A DNA stretch of 64,000 nt. Source: Bacteroidales bacterium. GTDB lineage: Bacteria > Bacteroidota > Bacteroidia > Bacteroidales > UBA932. Shown here one piece after another: positions 25,967 through 35,211 of this stretch (its first letter is position 1; the number at the start of each line of letters is the position of its first letter). The translations under genes were made by a program, and so were the position numbers. The notes beneath the pieces are model-generated. The model was not told the origin of the DNA and ran no database searches. It was given only the letters and a program-made list of their open reading frames with translations. The stretch covers positions 1 to 64,000 of the forward strand of contig JAFSBV010000032.1 in NCBI GenBank assembly GCA_017437125.1. Direction: 5' to 3'.

Positions 25967-26218
25967 ATGGAGGTATTATTAGCTGCATTGATCCTGGTAG
26001 CGCTTTGTGTGTTCGGCCTTTGCTTCAACATCATCTTCAGGAAAGACGGAAAATTTCCTGAAACAGAGATAGAGAACAACAAGGAAATGCGCAAAAGGGG
26101 CATAAAGTGCGCCAAGGAGGAAGAGATAAAGCTTTGGGGCAAGAAGGACAAGGACGGCAACCCTGTGGCCTGCGACGAAGGTGGATGCGGGAGCTGTGCC
26201 AGAACCGATTGTCATTAA
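25967..26218 (+). CDS. Small Cys-rich single-pass membrane protein
   Basis: 83 residues, not matched to a named function. One N-terminal helix (about 3-23) would anchor it, then a KDGKFPETEI segment, the block MRKRGIKCAKEEE (Cys48), and a C-terminal cysteine cluster Cys69, Cys74, Cys77 and Cys82 within CDEGGCGSCARTDCH. Similar short Bacteroidota proteins with a membrane helix and an RGI-x-C block are recalled but uncharacterised. Four closely spaced C-terminal cysteines plus a terminal His suggest metal or Fe-S binding. It starts immediately after the prs stop codon, so it is co-transcribed with prs. Confidence 0.75.
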   Translation: MEVLLAALILVALCVFGLCFNIIFRKDGKFPETEIENNKEMRKRGIKCAKEEEIKLWGKKDKDGNPVACDEGGCGSCARTDCH

Positions 26219-26255
26219 TATATAAGTTCGGTCCCGGATAGGGATGAGCAATTAT

Positions 26256-26276
26256 CGCCGAGAGGCGGGGTTTTAA
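26256..26276 (+). terminator. Short hairpin after the prs operon
   Basis: CGCC (26256-26259), a GAGA loop and GGCG (26264-26267) followed by GGGTTTTAACTTTT. It is short but has a stable tetraloop-like turn and a T-rich tail, and lies between the small protein and der. Alternatively it is part of the der leader. Confidence 0.4.
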
Positions 26277-26293
26277 CTTTTAATTTATTCATT

Positions 26294-27601
26294 ATGAGCT
26301 TATTAGCTATTGTAGGACGCCCTAACGTAGGAAAGTCCACTCTTTTCAACCGCCTTGTCGGCATGCGACAGGCAATCGTTGATGAAACCGCAGGTGTCAC
26401 ACGCGACAGGCACTATGGAAGGTGCGAATGGTGCGGAACCGAATTTTCCGTTGTTGACACAGGCGGATATACATCCAATTCCGACGACATATTCGAAGAG
26501 GAGATCCGCAAGCAGGTTGTCCTCGCCATCGAAGAGGCGCACGTCGTACTGTTCATGGTAGAGGCCGGCACCGGAATCACCGACTATGACGAAGAGATCG
26601 CAGATCTTCTCCGCCGCAGCGGAAAACCTGTCGTACTTGCCGTCAACAAGATCGATTCGGGAGAAAAGATGTATGATGCATTCCAGTTCTATTCTTTAGG
26701 ACTTGGAGAGGTTTACGGCATATCTGCAGCAAACGGAGGCGGTACAGGAGACCTTCTTGACGCCATCGTGAAGGAACTTCCTGCTGAGGATCCTGATACG
26801 GACGAACATCCCGAGCTTCCTCATTTCACCATCGTCGGAAAGCCTAACGTAGGAAAATCATCGCTTACAAACGCTCTTCTCGGCAAGGAAAGGAACATCG
26901 TCACCCCTATCGCCGGCACTACTCGTGACTCCATCGCCACACTTTACAACAAGTTCGGCCATGAGTTCATGCTCGTTGACACTGCCGGAATGAGAAAGAA
27001 GGCGAAGGTTCATGAAGATCTCGAATTCTATTCGGTAATGAGGTCCATCCGTGCCATCGAGCATTCTGACGTATGTATCCTCATGGTTGACGCACAGACC
27101 GGAATCGAGTCGCAGGACATGGCCATATTCAACCTCATACAGCGAAACAAGAAGGGTTGTGTGGTGGTTGTGAACAAATGGGATACCATCGAGAAGGACA
27201 GCAACACGATGAAGGAATATACGATAGCGATCAAGGAACGCCTTGCTCCATTCAACGACCTTCCTATCATCTTCACATCAGTGATCAACAAGCAGAGAAT
27301 CATGGATGTCCTCGATGCGGCTGCCCATGTATATGAGAATTATTCGCGCAAGATCAAGACTTCGGAACTGAACGAGGTGATGCTTCCGGAGATAGAGAAT
27401 TATCCTCCGCCTGCATGGAAGGGCAAGTACATCAAGATCAAGTACGTGACCCAGCTTCCGACCCGTTCACCTTCATTCGCATTCTTCTGCAATCTTCCGC
27501 AGTACATACGCGAACCATACAGAAGATTCCTCGAGAACAAGCTCCGCTCGAATTTCGACTTCCTCGGATGTCCTGTTCACGTGTTCCTCAGACAAAAATA
27601 G
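26294..27601 (+). CDS. der: Ribosome biogenesis GTPase Der (EngA)
   Basis: 435 residues with two tandem GTPase domains and a KH-like C-terminal domain, acting in 50S subunit assembly. First G domain: [12 protein letters not shown] (8-19), DTGGY and NKID. Second: [16 protein letters not shown] (about 183-198), DTAGMRKK and NKWD. The C-terminal KH-like region contains [16 protein letters not shown] and [21 protein letters not shown]. Its stop codon lies inside the hairpin at 27595-27627, shared with the convergent gene. Confidence 0.96.
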   Translation: MSLLAIVGRPNVGKSTLFNRLVGMRQAIVDETAGVTRDRHYGRCEWCGTEFSVVDTGGYTSNSDDIFEEEIRKQVVLAIEEAHVVLFMVEAGTGITDYDEEIADLLRRSGKPVVLAVNKIDSGEKMYDAFQFYSLGLGEVYGISAANGGGTGDLLDAIVKELPAEDPDTDEHPELPHFTIVGKPNVGKSSLTNALLGKERNIVTPIAGTTRDSIATLYNKFGHEFMLVDTAGMRKKAKVHEDLEFYSVMRSIRAIEHSDVCILMVDAQTGIESQDMAIFNLIQRNKKGCVVVVNKWDTIEKDSNTMKEYTIAIKERLAPFNDLPIIFTSVINKQRIMDVLDAAAHVYENYSRKIKTSELNEVMLPEIENYPPPAWKGKYIKIKYVTQLPTRSPSFAFFCNLPQYIREPYRRFLENKLRSNFDFLGCPVHVFLRQK

Positions 27602-27627
27602 AAAGGCTAATTCAGCCTTTCTATTTT
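27595..27627. terminator. Bidirectional terminator shared by der and the DUF4783 gene
   Basis: AAAATAGAAAGGCT (27595-27608), a 5-nt loop AATTC, and AGCCTTTCTATTTT (27614-27627): a perfect 14-bp stem with A and T flanks suited to both strands. The stop codons of der (27599-27601) and of the convergent gene (27607-27609) are both inside it. Confidence 0.85.
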
Positions 27628-28014
27628 CAGATGCTGGATCCTGTAAGCCGTGTCGTCGTATCCGACGAAGATGGTGACCAGGAAGAGTTCGCCGCCGGCA
27701 TTCAAAGTGCCTAAGGCATATTTCATGTTCGAGCGTCCCGCCTTATGAGTTATCTCGAATGATCTCGGAGTATATGAACGGAAGAATGACTTGACAATCT
27801 GTCTGGCCTGATTGCGGCTGGAGTCGTTCGAGTCCGAGAATATCGTGACTTCGAGGTTGTCCGAAAACCATGCCGACAGCTTCTCGGCATCTCCCATCGC
27901 AAGATATTTGGCAATCGGGTTGAACACGTCATAGCCGGTATCCTGGGCCGAAGCCTTGACACCGGACAGAAATGCGGCCGTTACCGCCATAACGCAAAGT
28001 ATGTATCTGCTCAT
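27607..28014 (-). CDS. DUF4783-like secreted protein
   Basis: 135 residues with a cleavable signal peptide (MSRYILCVMAVTAAFLSGVKASAQD, cut after about residue 24) and an NTF2/SnoaL-like body: VFNPIAKYLAMGDAEKLSAWFSDNLEVTIF, then SRNQARQIVKSFFRSYTPRSFEITH and LVTIFVGYDDTAYRIQHLKIER. These blocks are what I recall of DUF4783 proteins of Bacteroidota; function is unknown. It is transcribed against der, from a promoter with TATCTTTG at 28047-28040. Confidence 0.75.
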   Translation of the reverse strand: MSRYILCVMAVTAAFLSGVKASAQDTGYDVFNPIAKYLAMGDAEKLSAWFSDNLEVTIFSDSNDSSRNQARQIVKSFFRSYTPRSFEITHKAGRSNMKYALGTLNAGGELFLVTIFVGYDDTAYRIQHLKIERLN

Positions 28015-28039
28015 CTGAGATTCACCATGTTTGACCGCG

Positions 28040-28070
28040 CAAAGATACTACAAATTCCAAGCCGAGCAAC
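28040..28070 (-). promoter_or_regulatory. Promoter of the DUF4783 gene
   Basis: On the minus strand GTTG (28070-28067), 19 nt, then TATCTTTG (28047-28040), a good Bacteroidota -33/-7 pair, 26 nt before the ATG. Confidence 0.6.
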
Positions 28071-28115
28071 TCTTTTCGTAAATTATTCATTGGCTGGATT
28101 TTTGCAGAGATTTAT

Positions 28116-28123
28116 TATATTTG
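28116..28123 (+). promoter_or_regulatory. Promoter -7 box for rlmH
   Basis: TATATTTG, a perfect TAnnTTTG box, 25 nt before the rlmH ATG; TTGG at 28090-28093 is a possible -33 element with a spacing of 22 nt. Confidence 0.6.
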
Positions 28124-28148
28124 TGCCTGCATCTAAAGTTCCCTTCAT

Positions 28149-28622
28149 ATGAAGATAACTCTGCTGACCGTCGGAAAGACTGACAAGGACTGGGTAAGAC
28201 AGGGGCTTGACATATATGTGTCACGCCTGAAGCATTATGTTCCTTTCTCAATGATAGAGATTCCGGAGCTGAAGAACGTGTCTGCACTCAGCAAGGAGCA
28301 GATAAAGACCAGGGAGGGAGAACTCATACTCAAGAACATCCGCAGCAGCGATGACGTGATTCTCCTTGACGAGAGAGGCAAGGAATACTCTTCGATGGAA
28401 CTGGCAAAGGTAATAAAGGACAAGATGACCTATGGAGGCCGTGACATAGTCTATGTGATCGGCGGGGCATACGGTTTCTCTGAAGCCGTATATGCAAGGG
28501 CGGATTCGAAGCTTTCACTTTCCCGCATGACATTCTCGCATCAGATGGTCAGGGCCATATTTGCAGAACAGATATACCGTGCCTTCACGATAATGAAGGG
28601 AGAACCATATCATCACGAATAA
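28149..28622 (+). CDS. rlmH: 23S rRNA (pseudouridine1915-N3)-methyltransferase RlmH
   Basis: 157 residues, the family length, SPOUT methyltransferase that methylates pseudouridine 1915 of 23S rRNA. Seen: MKITLLTVGKTDKDWV at the start, LLDERGKEYSS, the knot region VYVIGGAYGFSEAVY and the C-terminal LSRMTFSHQMVRAIFAEQIYRAFTI followed by EPYHHE. The kinase gene starts 9 nt downstream of its stop. Confidence 0.97.
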   Translation: MKITLLTVGKTDKDWVRQGLDIYVSRLKHYVPFSMIEIPELKNVSALSKEQIKTREGELILKNIRSSDDVILLDERGKEYSSMELAKVIKDKMTYGGRDIVYVIGGAYGFSEAVYARADSKLSLSRMTFSHQMVRAIFAEQIYRAFTIMKGEPYHHE

Positions 28623-28631
28623 AGGCATGCT

Positions 28632-31600
28632 ATGAGAACAAAGAAATGGCTGCATAAGAGGCTTCCGCTTCTGGCTCTGCTTCTGGCGCTTCTGCTGTTT
28701 GTACTGTCTATGGCCAGCAATGATGCCGGCAGCGATACGGACAAGACGGCAGATAATGCCGCTGAGAGGATCGAGAGGCGTCTGGAAATACTTGACGGTT
28801 ACATAATCATGGCTCAGGAGACCGACAGGAGCGAGCTCATCCTCCCCGAAGGACTTCCTGAAGACATGGTGATCTACAGGTATATCAACGACTCGCTGCA
28901 GTCATGGAGCAACCAGTTCTCCATCATCAACGACGACATATCGTCAAGACTTGTATTCCACAGGCTCACAGACCGGAATTCCGTCCTCACTTCTCCGTTG
29001 TCGGAAGCGGGAGAAGATATCACATACCTCAACATCGGTCCGAAATGGTATCTGGTCAAGGCCGTATCAAGTCCTGACAATCAGAAGATCATCGCCGGTC
29101 TGGAAATAAAGAACACTCTGATCGACGATGCCAGAAAAAACGAAAACGGAGTCAATCCCCACCTCAGGCTATCCAGAAAATATTCGGTGCAGCCTCTGAG
29201 CAACAGCGGAGGTTCTGCAGTGGTGATTGACGGAACTCCACAGTTCAAGATACTGTACGATGCCAGCCAGGCTACGCCGTTCTTCGACAATTCCATGCTC
29301 AGATGGATGGCTATCCTGCTTCTTACCGTGGCGATCATCCTCTTCTTTGCCGGGCACAGAAGTCTCAAGGTCTATGGCACGGTAACGGTAACCCTGACAT
29401 TGCTTTTCCTCATGGCACTCATATGGGGAATGCAGATGAGCGGAGCATCCGAGCTCTTTTCTCCTACGATATATGCGGACGGCCCGCTGTTCTTCTCACT
29501 GGGAGCCCTTATCCTGATAAACACATACATAACCCTGCTCAGTACCTGTACATTCCTGATAAGGAACAGGATAGCCGCGCTTGCACGCAAGGACTGGCTG
29601 CACAAGAGGAGGAACCTTGCTGTCTATGGCGCCCTGACATTGACCTTAGCCATAACCACCGCGCTTTATACCCACCTGACACTGAAGAGTCTTCTGATGA
29701 ACTCCAATGTATCGATGGAGCTGTACAGATGGAACATGAACATTCCTTATACCATCATGGTATATCTGTCATATACGGGACTCCTTTTCAGCATCCTTCT
29801 GCAGGTACAAGCCCTTAAGCCGGCCATAAAAGAGTTTCTGGGATTCAGATACGAGCTCCTTTCGCCCAAGATCCTCATTCTCTTCGCCATCGCATGTTCC
29901 GCATACTTTACGGTTACTTCCAGCTACCTTGGCTTCCGGAAAGAGCATGACAGAGTTTCAGTATGGGCGAACCGACTGTCTGTTGACAGGGATCTCAGCC
30001 TGGAGATACAGCTGAGGTCCGCCGAGGAGAACATCGCTTACGACAGACTCATATCCGCACTCGCCCTTCTTGACAACACGGGAAACATGATCCAGAACAG
30101 GATCAGCGAATATTATCTGCCACGTACAAGACAGTCCTATAACATAGATGTGAAGGTATTCAAGGAGAATGACCGCAACGGGCAGGCCCTTTTCAACAAT
30201 ATCACGAGAAACGGAACACCTATAGCCGGAGGCTCCCGCTTCCTCTTCATAACAGATGCCAACGGACGCAGCAGCTATGCCGGAATATTCATGTTCTACA
30301 ATGCAAGAGAAGGCATAAGCAGGATGATCCTCACCATCGAGCCGAACTCCAACAGGGAGGACAGAGGCTATTACAGCATCCTCGGACGATTCTCGAAACC
30401 GGGAGATATAAACATCCCGAACTATTACTCATACGCCAAATACAGGGACGGAAGGCTTGTCTCCTACAAGGGCAATTATCCTTACCCTACATATTACGAC
30501 CATATTGCGAAGGGCTATCTCATCGACAGGAAGCATGATGTAGCCCGTATCAAGGGATATGTCCATTTCATGAACCTTGTCAGCGAGGATGAGCTGATCG
30601 TCATTTCAAGGCAGAAGAGAAGCGGACTTGTATATTTCACTTCTTTCTCCTACCTGTGTCTCATACTCAGCGCCCTGCTGAGCATCTTCGCCCGTTCCCA
30701 GAAGAAGGACAAGATATTCAAGAGCAACTATTTCAAGACAAGGATCAACACCATATTGTTCGTATCGTCTTTCCTCATCCTGGTCAGCATGACGGTCATC
30801 AGCGTCTTCTTCGTATATAAGAGGAACGAGGAGAACATGTACAATCTCATGTCCACCCGAATCACTACCGTACAGGCACTGGTGGAAAGACAGGCACGCA
30901 CAGCCAGGGACTGGAGGGATCTTGACAACCAGGAATTCACTTCCGTTCTGGAAAACATAAGCAATTCCACCAAATGCGACATCACCCTTTATACTCCGGG
31001 AGGAAAGGTGTTCAGATCGACCACACCTGAGGTGTTTGAAAGGTTGATCATGGGCAGCAGGCTTGACGAAGAGGCCTATTACAACATCCGTGACCTCAAC
31101 CAGAGATATTTCATACACAAGGAGAAGATCACCGACTACAGGTATTGGGTGATGTATGCTCCGATATTCAACGACAGCGGACAGATGGTCGCCATCGCCG
31201 GCACTCCATATACAGACAGGAGCTTCGACTTCCAGCGTGAGGCGTTCTTCCATGCCGCCCTCATCATCAACCTCTTCCTTCTCCTGCTCATAGGATCACT
31301 GCTTTTCAGCACGAGGGAGGTGAATTCGCTCTTCGCTCCTCTGGTGGAGATGGGAAAGAAGATGAATAAGGCGGACATCCATAACCTTGAATACATCATT
31401 TATAAGAGAGAGGATGAGATATCTTCTCTGGTTGACGCCTACAACAGAATGGTCAAGGACCTTTCCGAATCGACGAAGCAGCTCGCACAGGCTGAAAGAG
31501 ACAAGGCATGGAGCCAGATGGCAAGGCAGGTGGCCCACGAGATCAAGAATCCTCTGACACCTATCAAGCTGCAGATCCAGCGACTCATCAGGCTGAAGCA

Positions 31601-32207
31601 GAACGGCAATCCTGCATGGGAGCAGAGATTTGACGAGGTGTCGGCTGTCGTTCTCGAACATATCGACATACTTACAGAGACCGCAAACGAATTCTCGACC
31701 TTCGCGAAACTCTACAGCGAGGATCCTGTCATGATCGACCTTGACAAGGTGATCAAGGACCAGATAATGATATTTGACAACAGGGAAAACGTCAGCATCT
31801 CATATCTCGGAATGGAGAATGCCCTCGTCATGGCACCAAAGCCTCAGCTGATACGAGTGTTCGTGAATCTCATCACGAATGCAGTACAGGCTGTCGAGAT
31901 GCTTCAGAAGGAGACAGCTGAATCAGGAAACGAGCCTCATGCAGGACGTGTGGTCATAAGCCTGAGAAATAGCACCAGGGACGGATATTATGACATCGTG
32001 TTCGACGACAACGGATCCGGTGTCAAGGAAGAGAATCTCGACAAGCTCTTCACTCCGAACTTCACGACAAAAAGTTCCGGCACAGGCCTCGGACTGGCCA
32101 TATGCCGGAATATAATCGAAAAATGTGAAGGAGAGATCCGTTACCAGAAGTCATTCGCTCTCGGAGGAGCCTCCTTCATCGTCACCATCCCGAAATATCA
32201 GGGATAA
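28632..32207 (+). CDS. Large NtrY-like membrane sensor histidine kinase
   Basis: 1191 residues. Order of parts: N-terminal helix (about 10-27), an extracytoplasmic region, a block of six or so hydrophobic segments (about 225-440), a second extracytoplasmic domain, a helix near 665-685, another at about 705-730, a third extracytoplasmic domain, a helix near 875-900, a HAMP-like linker (LVEMGKKMNKADIHNLEYI), then the kinase core. The H-box is QVAHEIKNPLTPIKLQ (His969); the ATPase shows NLITNAVQAVEM, DNGSGVKEENLD and SGTGLGLAICRNI. The H-box wording is typical of NtrY kinases paired with NtrC-type regulators. The likely partner is the convergent regulator, whose stop lies 1 nt away. The signal sensed is unknown. 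Confidence 0.88.
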   Translation: MRTKKWLHKRLPLLALLLALLLFVLSMASNDAGSDTDKTADNAAERIERRLEILDGYIIMAQETDRSELILPEGLPEDMVIYRYINDSLQSWSNQFSIINDDISSRLVFHRLTDRNSVLTSPLSEAGEDITYLNIGPKWYLVKAVSSPDNQKIIAGLEIKNTLIDDARKNENGVNPHLRLSRKYSVQPLSNSGGSAVVIDGTPQFKILYDASQATPFFDNSMLRWMAILLLTVAIILFFAGHRSLKVYGTVTVTLTLLFLMALIWGMQMSGASELFSPTIYADGPLFFSLGALILINTYITLLSTCTFLIRNRIAALARKDWLHKRRNLAVYGALTLTLAITTALYTHLTLKSLLMNSNVSMELYRWNMNIPYTIMVYLSYTGLLFSILLQVQALKPAIKEFLGFRYELLSPKILILFAIACSAYFTVTSSYLGFRKEHDRVSVWANRLSVDRDLSLEIQLRSAEENIAYDRLISALALLDNTGNMIQNRISEYYLPRTRQSYNIDVKVFKENDRNGQALFNNITRNGTPIAGGSRFLFITDANGRSSYAGIFMFYNAREGISRMILTIEPNSNREDRGYYSILGRFSKPGDINIPNYYSYAKYRDGRLVSYKGNYPYPTYYDHIAKGYLIDRKHDVARIKGYVHFMNLVSEDELIVISRQKRSGLVYFTSFSYLCLILSALLSIFARSQKKDKIFKSNYFKTRINTILFVSSFLILVSMTVISVFFVYKRNEENMYNLMSTRITTVQALVERQARTARDWRDLDNQEFTSVLENISNSTKCDITLYTPGGKVFRSTTPEVFERLIMGSRLDEEAYYNIRDLNQRYFIHKEKITDYRYWVMYAPIFNDSGQMVAIAGTPYTDRSFDFQREAFFHAALIINLFLLLLIGSLLFSTREVNSLFAPLVEMGKKMNKADIHNLEYIIYKREDEISSLVDAYNRMVKDLSESTKQLAQAERDKAWSQMARQVAHEIKNPLTPIKLQIQRLIRLKQNGNPAWEQRFDEVSAVVLEHIDILTETANEFSTFAKLYSEDPVMIDLDKVIKDQIMIFDNRENVSISYLGMENALVMAPKPQLIRVFVNLITNAVQAVEMLQKETAESGNEPHAGRVVISLRNSTRDGYYDIVFDDNGSGVKEENLDKLFTPNFTTKSSGTGLGLAICRNIIEKCEGEIRYQKSFALGGASFIVTIPKYQG

Positions 32208-32208
32208 A

Positions 32209-33357
32209 TCAAAGAACATATGCCTTTACGTCTGAGGCGGTGATCCTGTCACCTGAAAGGATGAGCAGACGTTCCACGACATTGCGGAGCTCACGGATGT
32301 TTCCTGTCCATGACTTGTCAACCAGAAGCTGCATGGCTTCCGCATCCACTTCACGCACGGGCATACCTGTCTCCGAACATATCTGCTCTATGAAGTATTC
32401 CACCAGAAGCGGGATGTCCGACTTGCGTTCGTCAAGGGTCGGAACGTTTATGACGATGACGCTGAGACGGTGATAAAGGTCTTCACGGAATGTACCCTTC
32501 TCGATCTCTGCCTTGAGATTCTTGTTGGTTGCGGCTACGACCCTGACATCCACGATTATGTCCTTATCACTTCCTACTCGTGAAAGCTTCTTTTCCTGAA
32601 GAACCCTCAGGACCTTGGCCTGGGCGGCCAGGGACATATCTCCTATCTCGTCAAGGAAAAGCGTACCTCCGTCCGCCTGTTCGAACTTTCCCTTATGCTG
32701 CTTTATCGCCGAGGTGAAGGCTCCTTTCTCATGACCGAAAAGTTCGCTTTCTATGAGTTCCGAAGGTATCGCCGCACAGTTAACCTCAACATAAGGCATG
32801 GATGAACGTGAGCTCTTCTGATGCAGGTTACGGGCCACAAGCTCCTTTCCTGTTCCGTTGGATCCGATGATAAGGACCCTCGCATCGGTCGGAGCGACCT
32901 TGTCTATCATATCCTTGATATGGATCAAGGCAGGCGACTCGCCAATCATCTCCTGTCCATAGACCTTCTTCTTGAGGATTCTTGTTTCCTTGACAAGCGA
33001 AACCTTTTCCGTGGCATTCTTGATCGTGATGAGGATGCGGTTGAGATCCAGAGGCTTCTGGATGAAGTCGAATGCTCCCTTCTTTATGCATTCCACAGCA
33101 GTCTCGATGTCACCATGTCCTGAAATCATGACGACTGCAGAATCCACACCCATCTCATTGAACTTGTCAAGAACTTCCATTCCATCCATTTCAGGCATCT
33201 TGATATCGCAGAATATCACGCTGTATTTTTCCTTATCCACCATCTCACAGCCACGTGCGCCGTTTTCGGCCACATCAACATCATAGCCTTCATCAGCAAG
33301 AATCTCCTTGAGGGAGTTGCGGATGGATCTTTCGTCATCAATAATAAGAATCTTCAT
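32209..33357 (-). CDS. NtrC-type sigma-54 activator without a DNA-binding domain
   Basis: 382 residues: receiver domain (1-120) with phospho-acceptor Asp51 in VIFCDIKMPEMDG, then a sigma-54 AAA+ domain with Walker A GSNGTGKELVA, the sigma-54 contact loop GAFTSA, Walker B GGTLFLDEIGDMS and the SWTGNIRELRNVVER sensor II region. It ends at residue 382, straight after the AAA+ domain (ITASDVKAYVL); the Fis-type helix-turn-helix of canonical NtrC is missing. The stop is real and no continuing frame is seen. It may act from solution or bind DNA through a partner. It is convergent with the NtrY-like kinase and divergent from cmk. Confidence 0.88.
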   Translation of the reverse strand: MKILIIDDERSIRNSLKEILADEGYDVDVAENGARGCEMVDKEKYSVIFCDIKMPEMDGMEVLDKFNEMGVDSAVVMISGHGDIETAVECIKKGAFDFIQKPLDLNRILITIKNATEKVSLVKETRILKKKVYGQEMIGESPALIHIKDMIDKVAPTDARVLIIGSNGTGKELVARNLHQKSSRSSMPYVEVNCAAIPSELIESELFGHEKGAFTSAIKQHKGKFEQADGGTLFLDEIGDMSLAAQAKVLRVLQEKKLSRVGSDKDIIVDVRVVAATNKNLKAEIEKGTFREDLYHRLSVIVINVPTLDERKSDIPLLVEYFIEQICSETGMPVREVDAEAMQLLVDKSWTGNIRELRNVVERLLILSGDRITASDVKAYVL

Positions 33358-33390
33358 GATCGTATGTTTAGTTTTACAAATATCGACATT

Positions 33391-33422
33391 TTTGGGAGTT
33401 TACGCAATAATTCTTATTTTTG
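33391..33422 (+). promoter_or_regulatory. cmk promoter
   Basis: TTTG (33391-33394), exactly 20 nt, TATTTTTG (33415-33422): a textbook Bacteroidota housekeeping promoter, 19 nt before the cmk ATG. Confidence 0.8.
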
Positions 33423-33441
33423 CTTGAATTAACAGATTTAT

Positions 33442-34122
33442 ATGCAAATACCAGATATCATCATAGCCATCGACGGCTACTCTTCTACCGGAAAAAGTTC
33501 CTTTGCAAAAATCGTGGCAAACGAGTTTTCTTTCCTTTATCTTGATTCAGGAGCCCTCTACAGAGGTGTGACTCTCTTTGCCATCGAGAACGGATTCATC
33601 ACGGAAGACTGCAAAATAGACATTGCCGGACTTGACAAGGCACTCGAGGATCTGGACATACATTTCGGTCCGGACGGCACATACATTGGAGACAGATGCA
33701 TAGAGAAGGAGATCAGATCCCTTACCGTCGCCAACAAGGTCAGTCCTATAGCTACTGTGGCTGAGGTGAGAAGATTCGTTGACAGGAAACTCAGGGAGTT
33801 CGGTGAGAAGAAGAGGATAGTCATGGACGGAAGAGACATCGGAACCACCGTATTCCCGGAAGCTGAGATCAAGATCTTCATGACTGCGGATCCGATGGTA
33901 CGTGCAGAAAGAAGAGCGGCGGAAATGCGTGCGAAAGGCGAAGATGTGAACATAGAAGATGTGCTGAAGAATCTTCAGGAACGCGACTACATCGATTCAC
34001 ACAGGGAAGTATCCCCTTTAAGCAAAGCCGATGATGCCATTGTGCTTGACAATTCGCATATGACCATAGATGAGCAGCTTGTCTGGCTCAAGGAAATAAT
34101 ATCCGAAAGATTCGGATGCTAA
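33442..34122 (+). CDS. cmk: Cytidylate kinase
   Basis: 226 residues, phosphorylates CMP/dCMP with ATP. P-loop AIDGYSSTGKSSFAK (about 9-23), the acceptor region LDSGALYRGVTL, and the NMP-binding and lid sequences VMDGRDIGTTVFPEAEIKIFMTAD and RAERRAAEMRAKGEDVNIEDVLKNLQERDYIDSHREVSPL. It is followed by ispH after 12 nt, a pairing common in Bacteroidota. Confidence 0.96.
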   Translation: MQIPDIIIAIDGYSSTGKSSFAKIVANEFSFLYLDSGALYRGVTLFAIENGFITEDCKIDIAGLDKALEDLDIHFGPDGTYIGDRCIEKEIRSLTVANKVSPIATVAEVRRFVDRKLREFGEKKRIVMDGRDIGTTVFPEAEIKIFMTADPMVRAERRAAEMRAKGEDVNIEDVLKNLQERDYIDSHREVSPLSKADDAIVLDNSHMTIDEQLVWLKEIISERFGC

Positions 34123-34134
34123 CGACACTGCGTT

Positions 34135-35124
34135 ATGCTTACAGTTGACATTGACAGCAATTCAGGATTCTGCGCCGGTGTGATCAGGGCGATCGGAAAA
34201 GCCGAGGAATTCCTGAATGAGAATGAGGGAAGCGGAAAGAATCTCTATTCGCTTGGAGCTATAGTTCATAACGATGCCGAGCTTTCAAGGCTCGTTGACA
34301 AGGGACTTGTGACCATTGACAAGGAGGATCTTGAAGAAATGGTAAATGCAGACGGAGAGGTTCTGCTCATAAGGGCTCATGGCGAACCGCCTCAGACCTA
34401 TGAACAGGCCGGTTCCCTGGGTTTCAGCATCATTGACTGCACATGTCCTGTGGTCCTCAAGCTTCAGCAGAGGATAAAGGACGCCTACAGAAGGCAGTCC
34501 GAAGAAGGCAGGGGCCAGATCATCATATTCGGAAAGATCGGCCATGCGGAAGTCCTCGGACTTATCGGGCAGACTGACGGCAGCGCCATTGTTGTAGAGA
34601 ATATCATCATGCTCGAAGACCTGATAAAGGATGGCAGCATAAGGCTTGATGTTCCGACCGAAGTGTTCAGCCAGACGACCAAAAGCCCGGCAGAATACCG
34701 CAGGGTATGCTCCAGACTGGAAGAAGAAATGGCGAGATACAATGAGCTGTCGGTAGAGAGATTCAAAGGACGCGGGCTTCTCTGCATTCATGACACTATA
34801 TGCTCACAGGTGGCCACCCGCCATGAAAGACTCTCGAAATTCGCATTGGAGCATGACATGATACTCTTCGTGTCAGGAAAGGCAAGTTCAAACGGGAAAG
34901 TCCTCTGTGATCTTTGCAAATCCCTTAATATCAGGACATACCACATAGACTCAGTTGCAGAGATCAAGAGAGAATGGTTCAGGGCTGACGACAAAGTGGG
35001 TGTATGCGGTGCCACCTCCACCCCCAAATGGCTCCTGGAGGAGGTCGCCCAATATGTACTGGATCTCAACAGATACGTTCCGGCATGGGAGGAGACATAT
35101 GGTGAAAAGACTGATAATCAGTAA
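34135..35124 (+). CDS. ispH: 4-hydroxy-3-methylbut-2-enyl diphosphate reductase
   Basis: 329 residues, last step of the MEP isoprenoid pathway, giving IPP and DMAPP. The three cysteines for the Fe-S cluster are visible in SGFCAGVIRAIGKAEE (Cys12), IDCTCPVVLK and GVCGATSTPKWLLEEV; EVFSQTTKSPAEY carries the conserved T-T and DTICSQVATRHE the family's TICxxxxxR region. It lies in an operon with cmk. Confidence 0.95.
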   Translation: MLTVDIDSNSGFCAGVIRAIGKAEEFLNENEGSGKNLYSLGAIVHNDAELSRLVDKGLVTIDKEDLEEMVNADGEVLLIRAHGEPPQTYEQAGSLGFSIIDCTCPVVLKLQQRIKDAYRRQSEEGRGQIIIFGKIGHAEVLGLIGQTDGSAIVVENIIMLEDLIKDGSIRLDVPTEVFSQTTKSPAEYRRVCSRLEEEMARYNELSVERFKGRGLLCIHDTICSQVATRHERLSKFALEHDMILFVSGKASSNGKVLCDLCKSLNIRTYHIDSVAEIKREWFRADDKVGVCGATSTPKWLLEEVAQYVLDLNRYVPAWEETYGEKTDNQ

Positions 35125-35127
35125 AAA

Positions 35128-35159
35128 TTTGGTATCTACCGGACTATTTTATATTTTTG
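35128..35159 (+). promoter_or_regulatory. efp promoter
   Basis: TTTG (35128-35131), exactly 20 nt, TATTTTTG (35152-35159), then a leader of about 45 nt before the efp ATG at 35212. Same architecture as the cmk promoter. Confidence 0.8.
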
Positions 35160-35211
35160 CAGCCGATTTTGCGATACGTAATCTGACAAATTATTTAAAA
35201 ACAATATTTTT

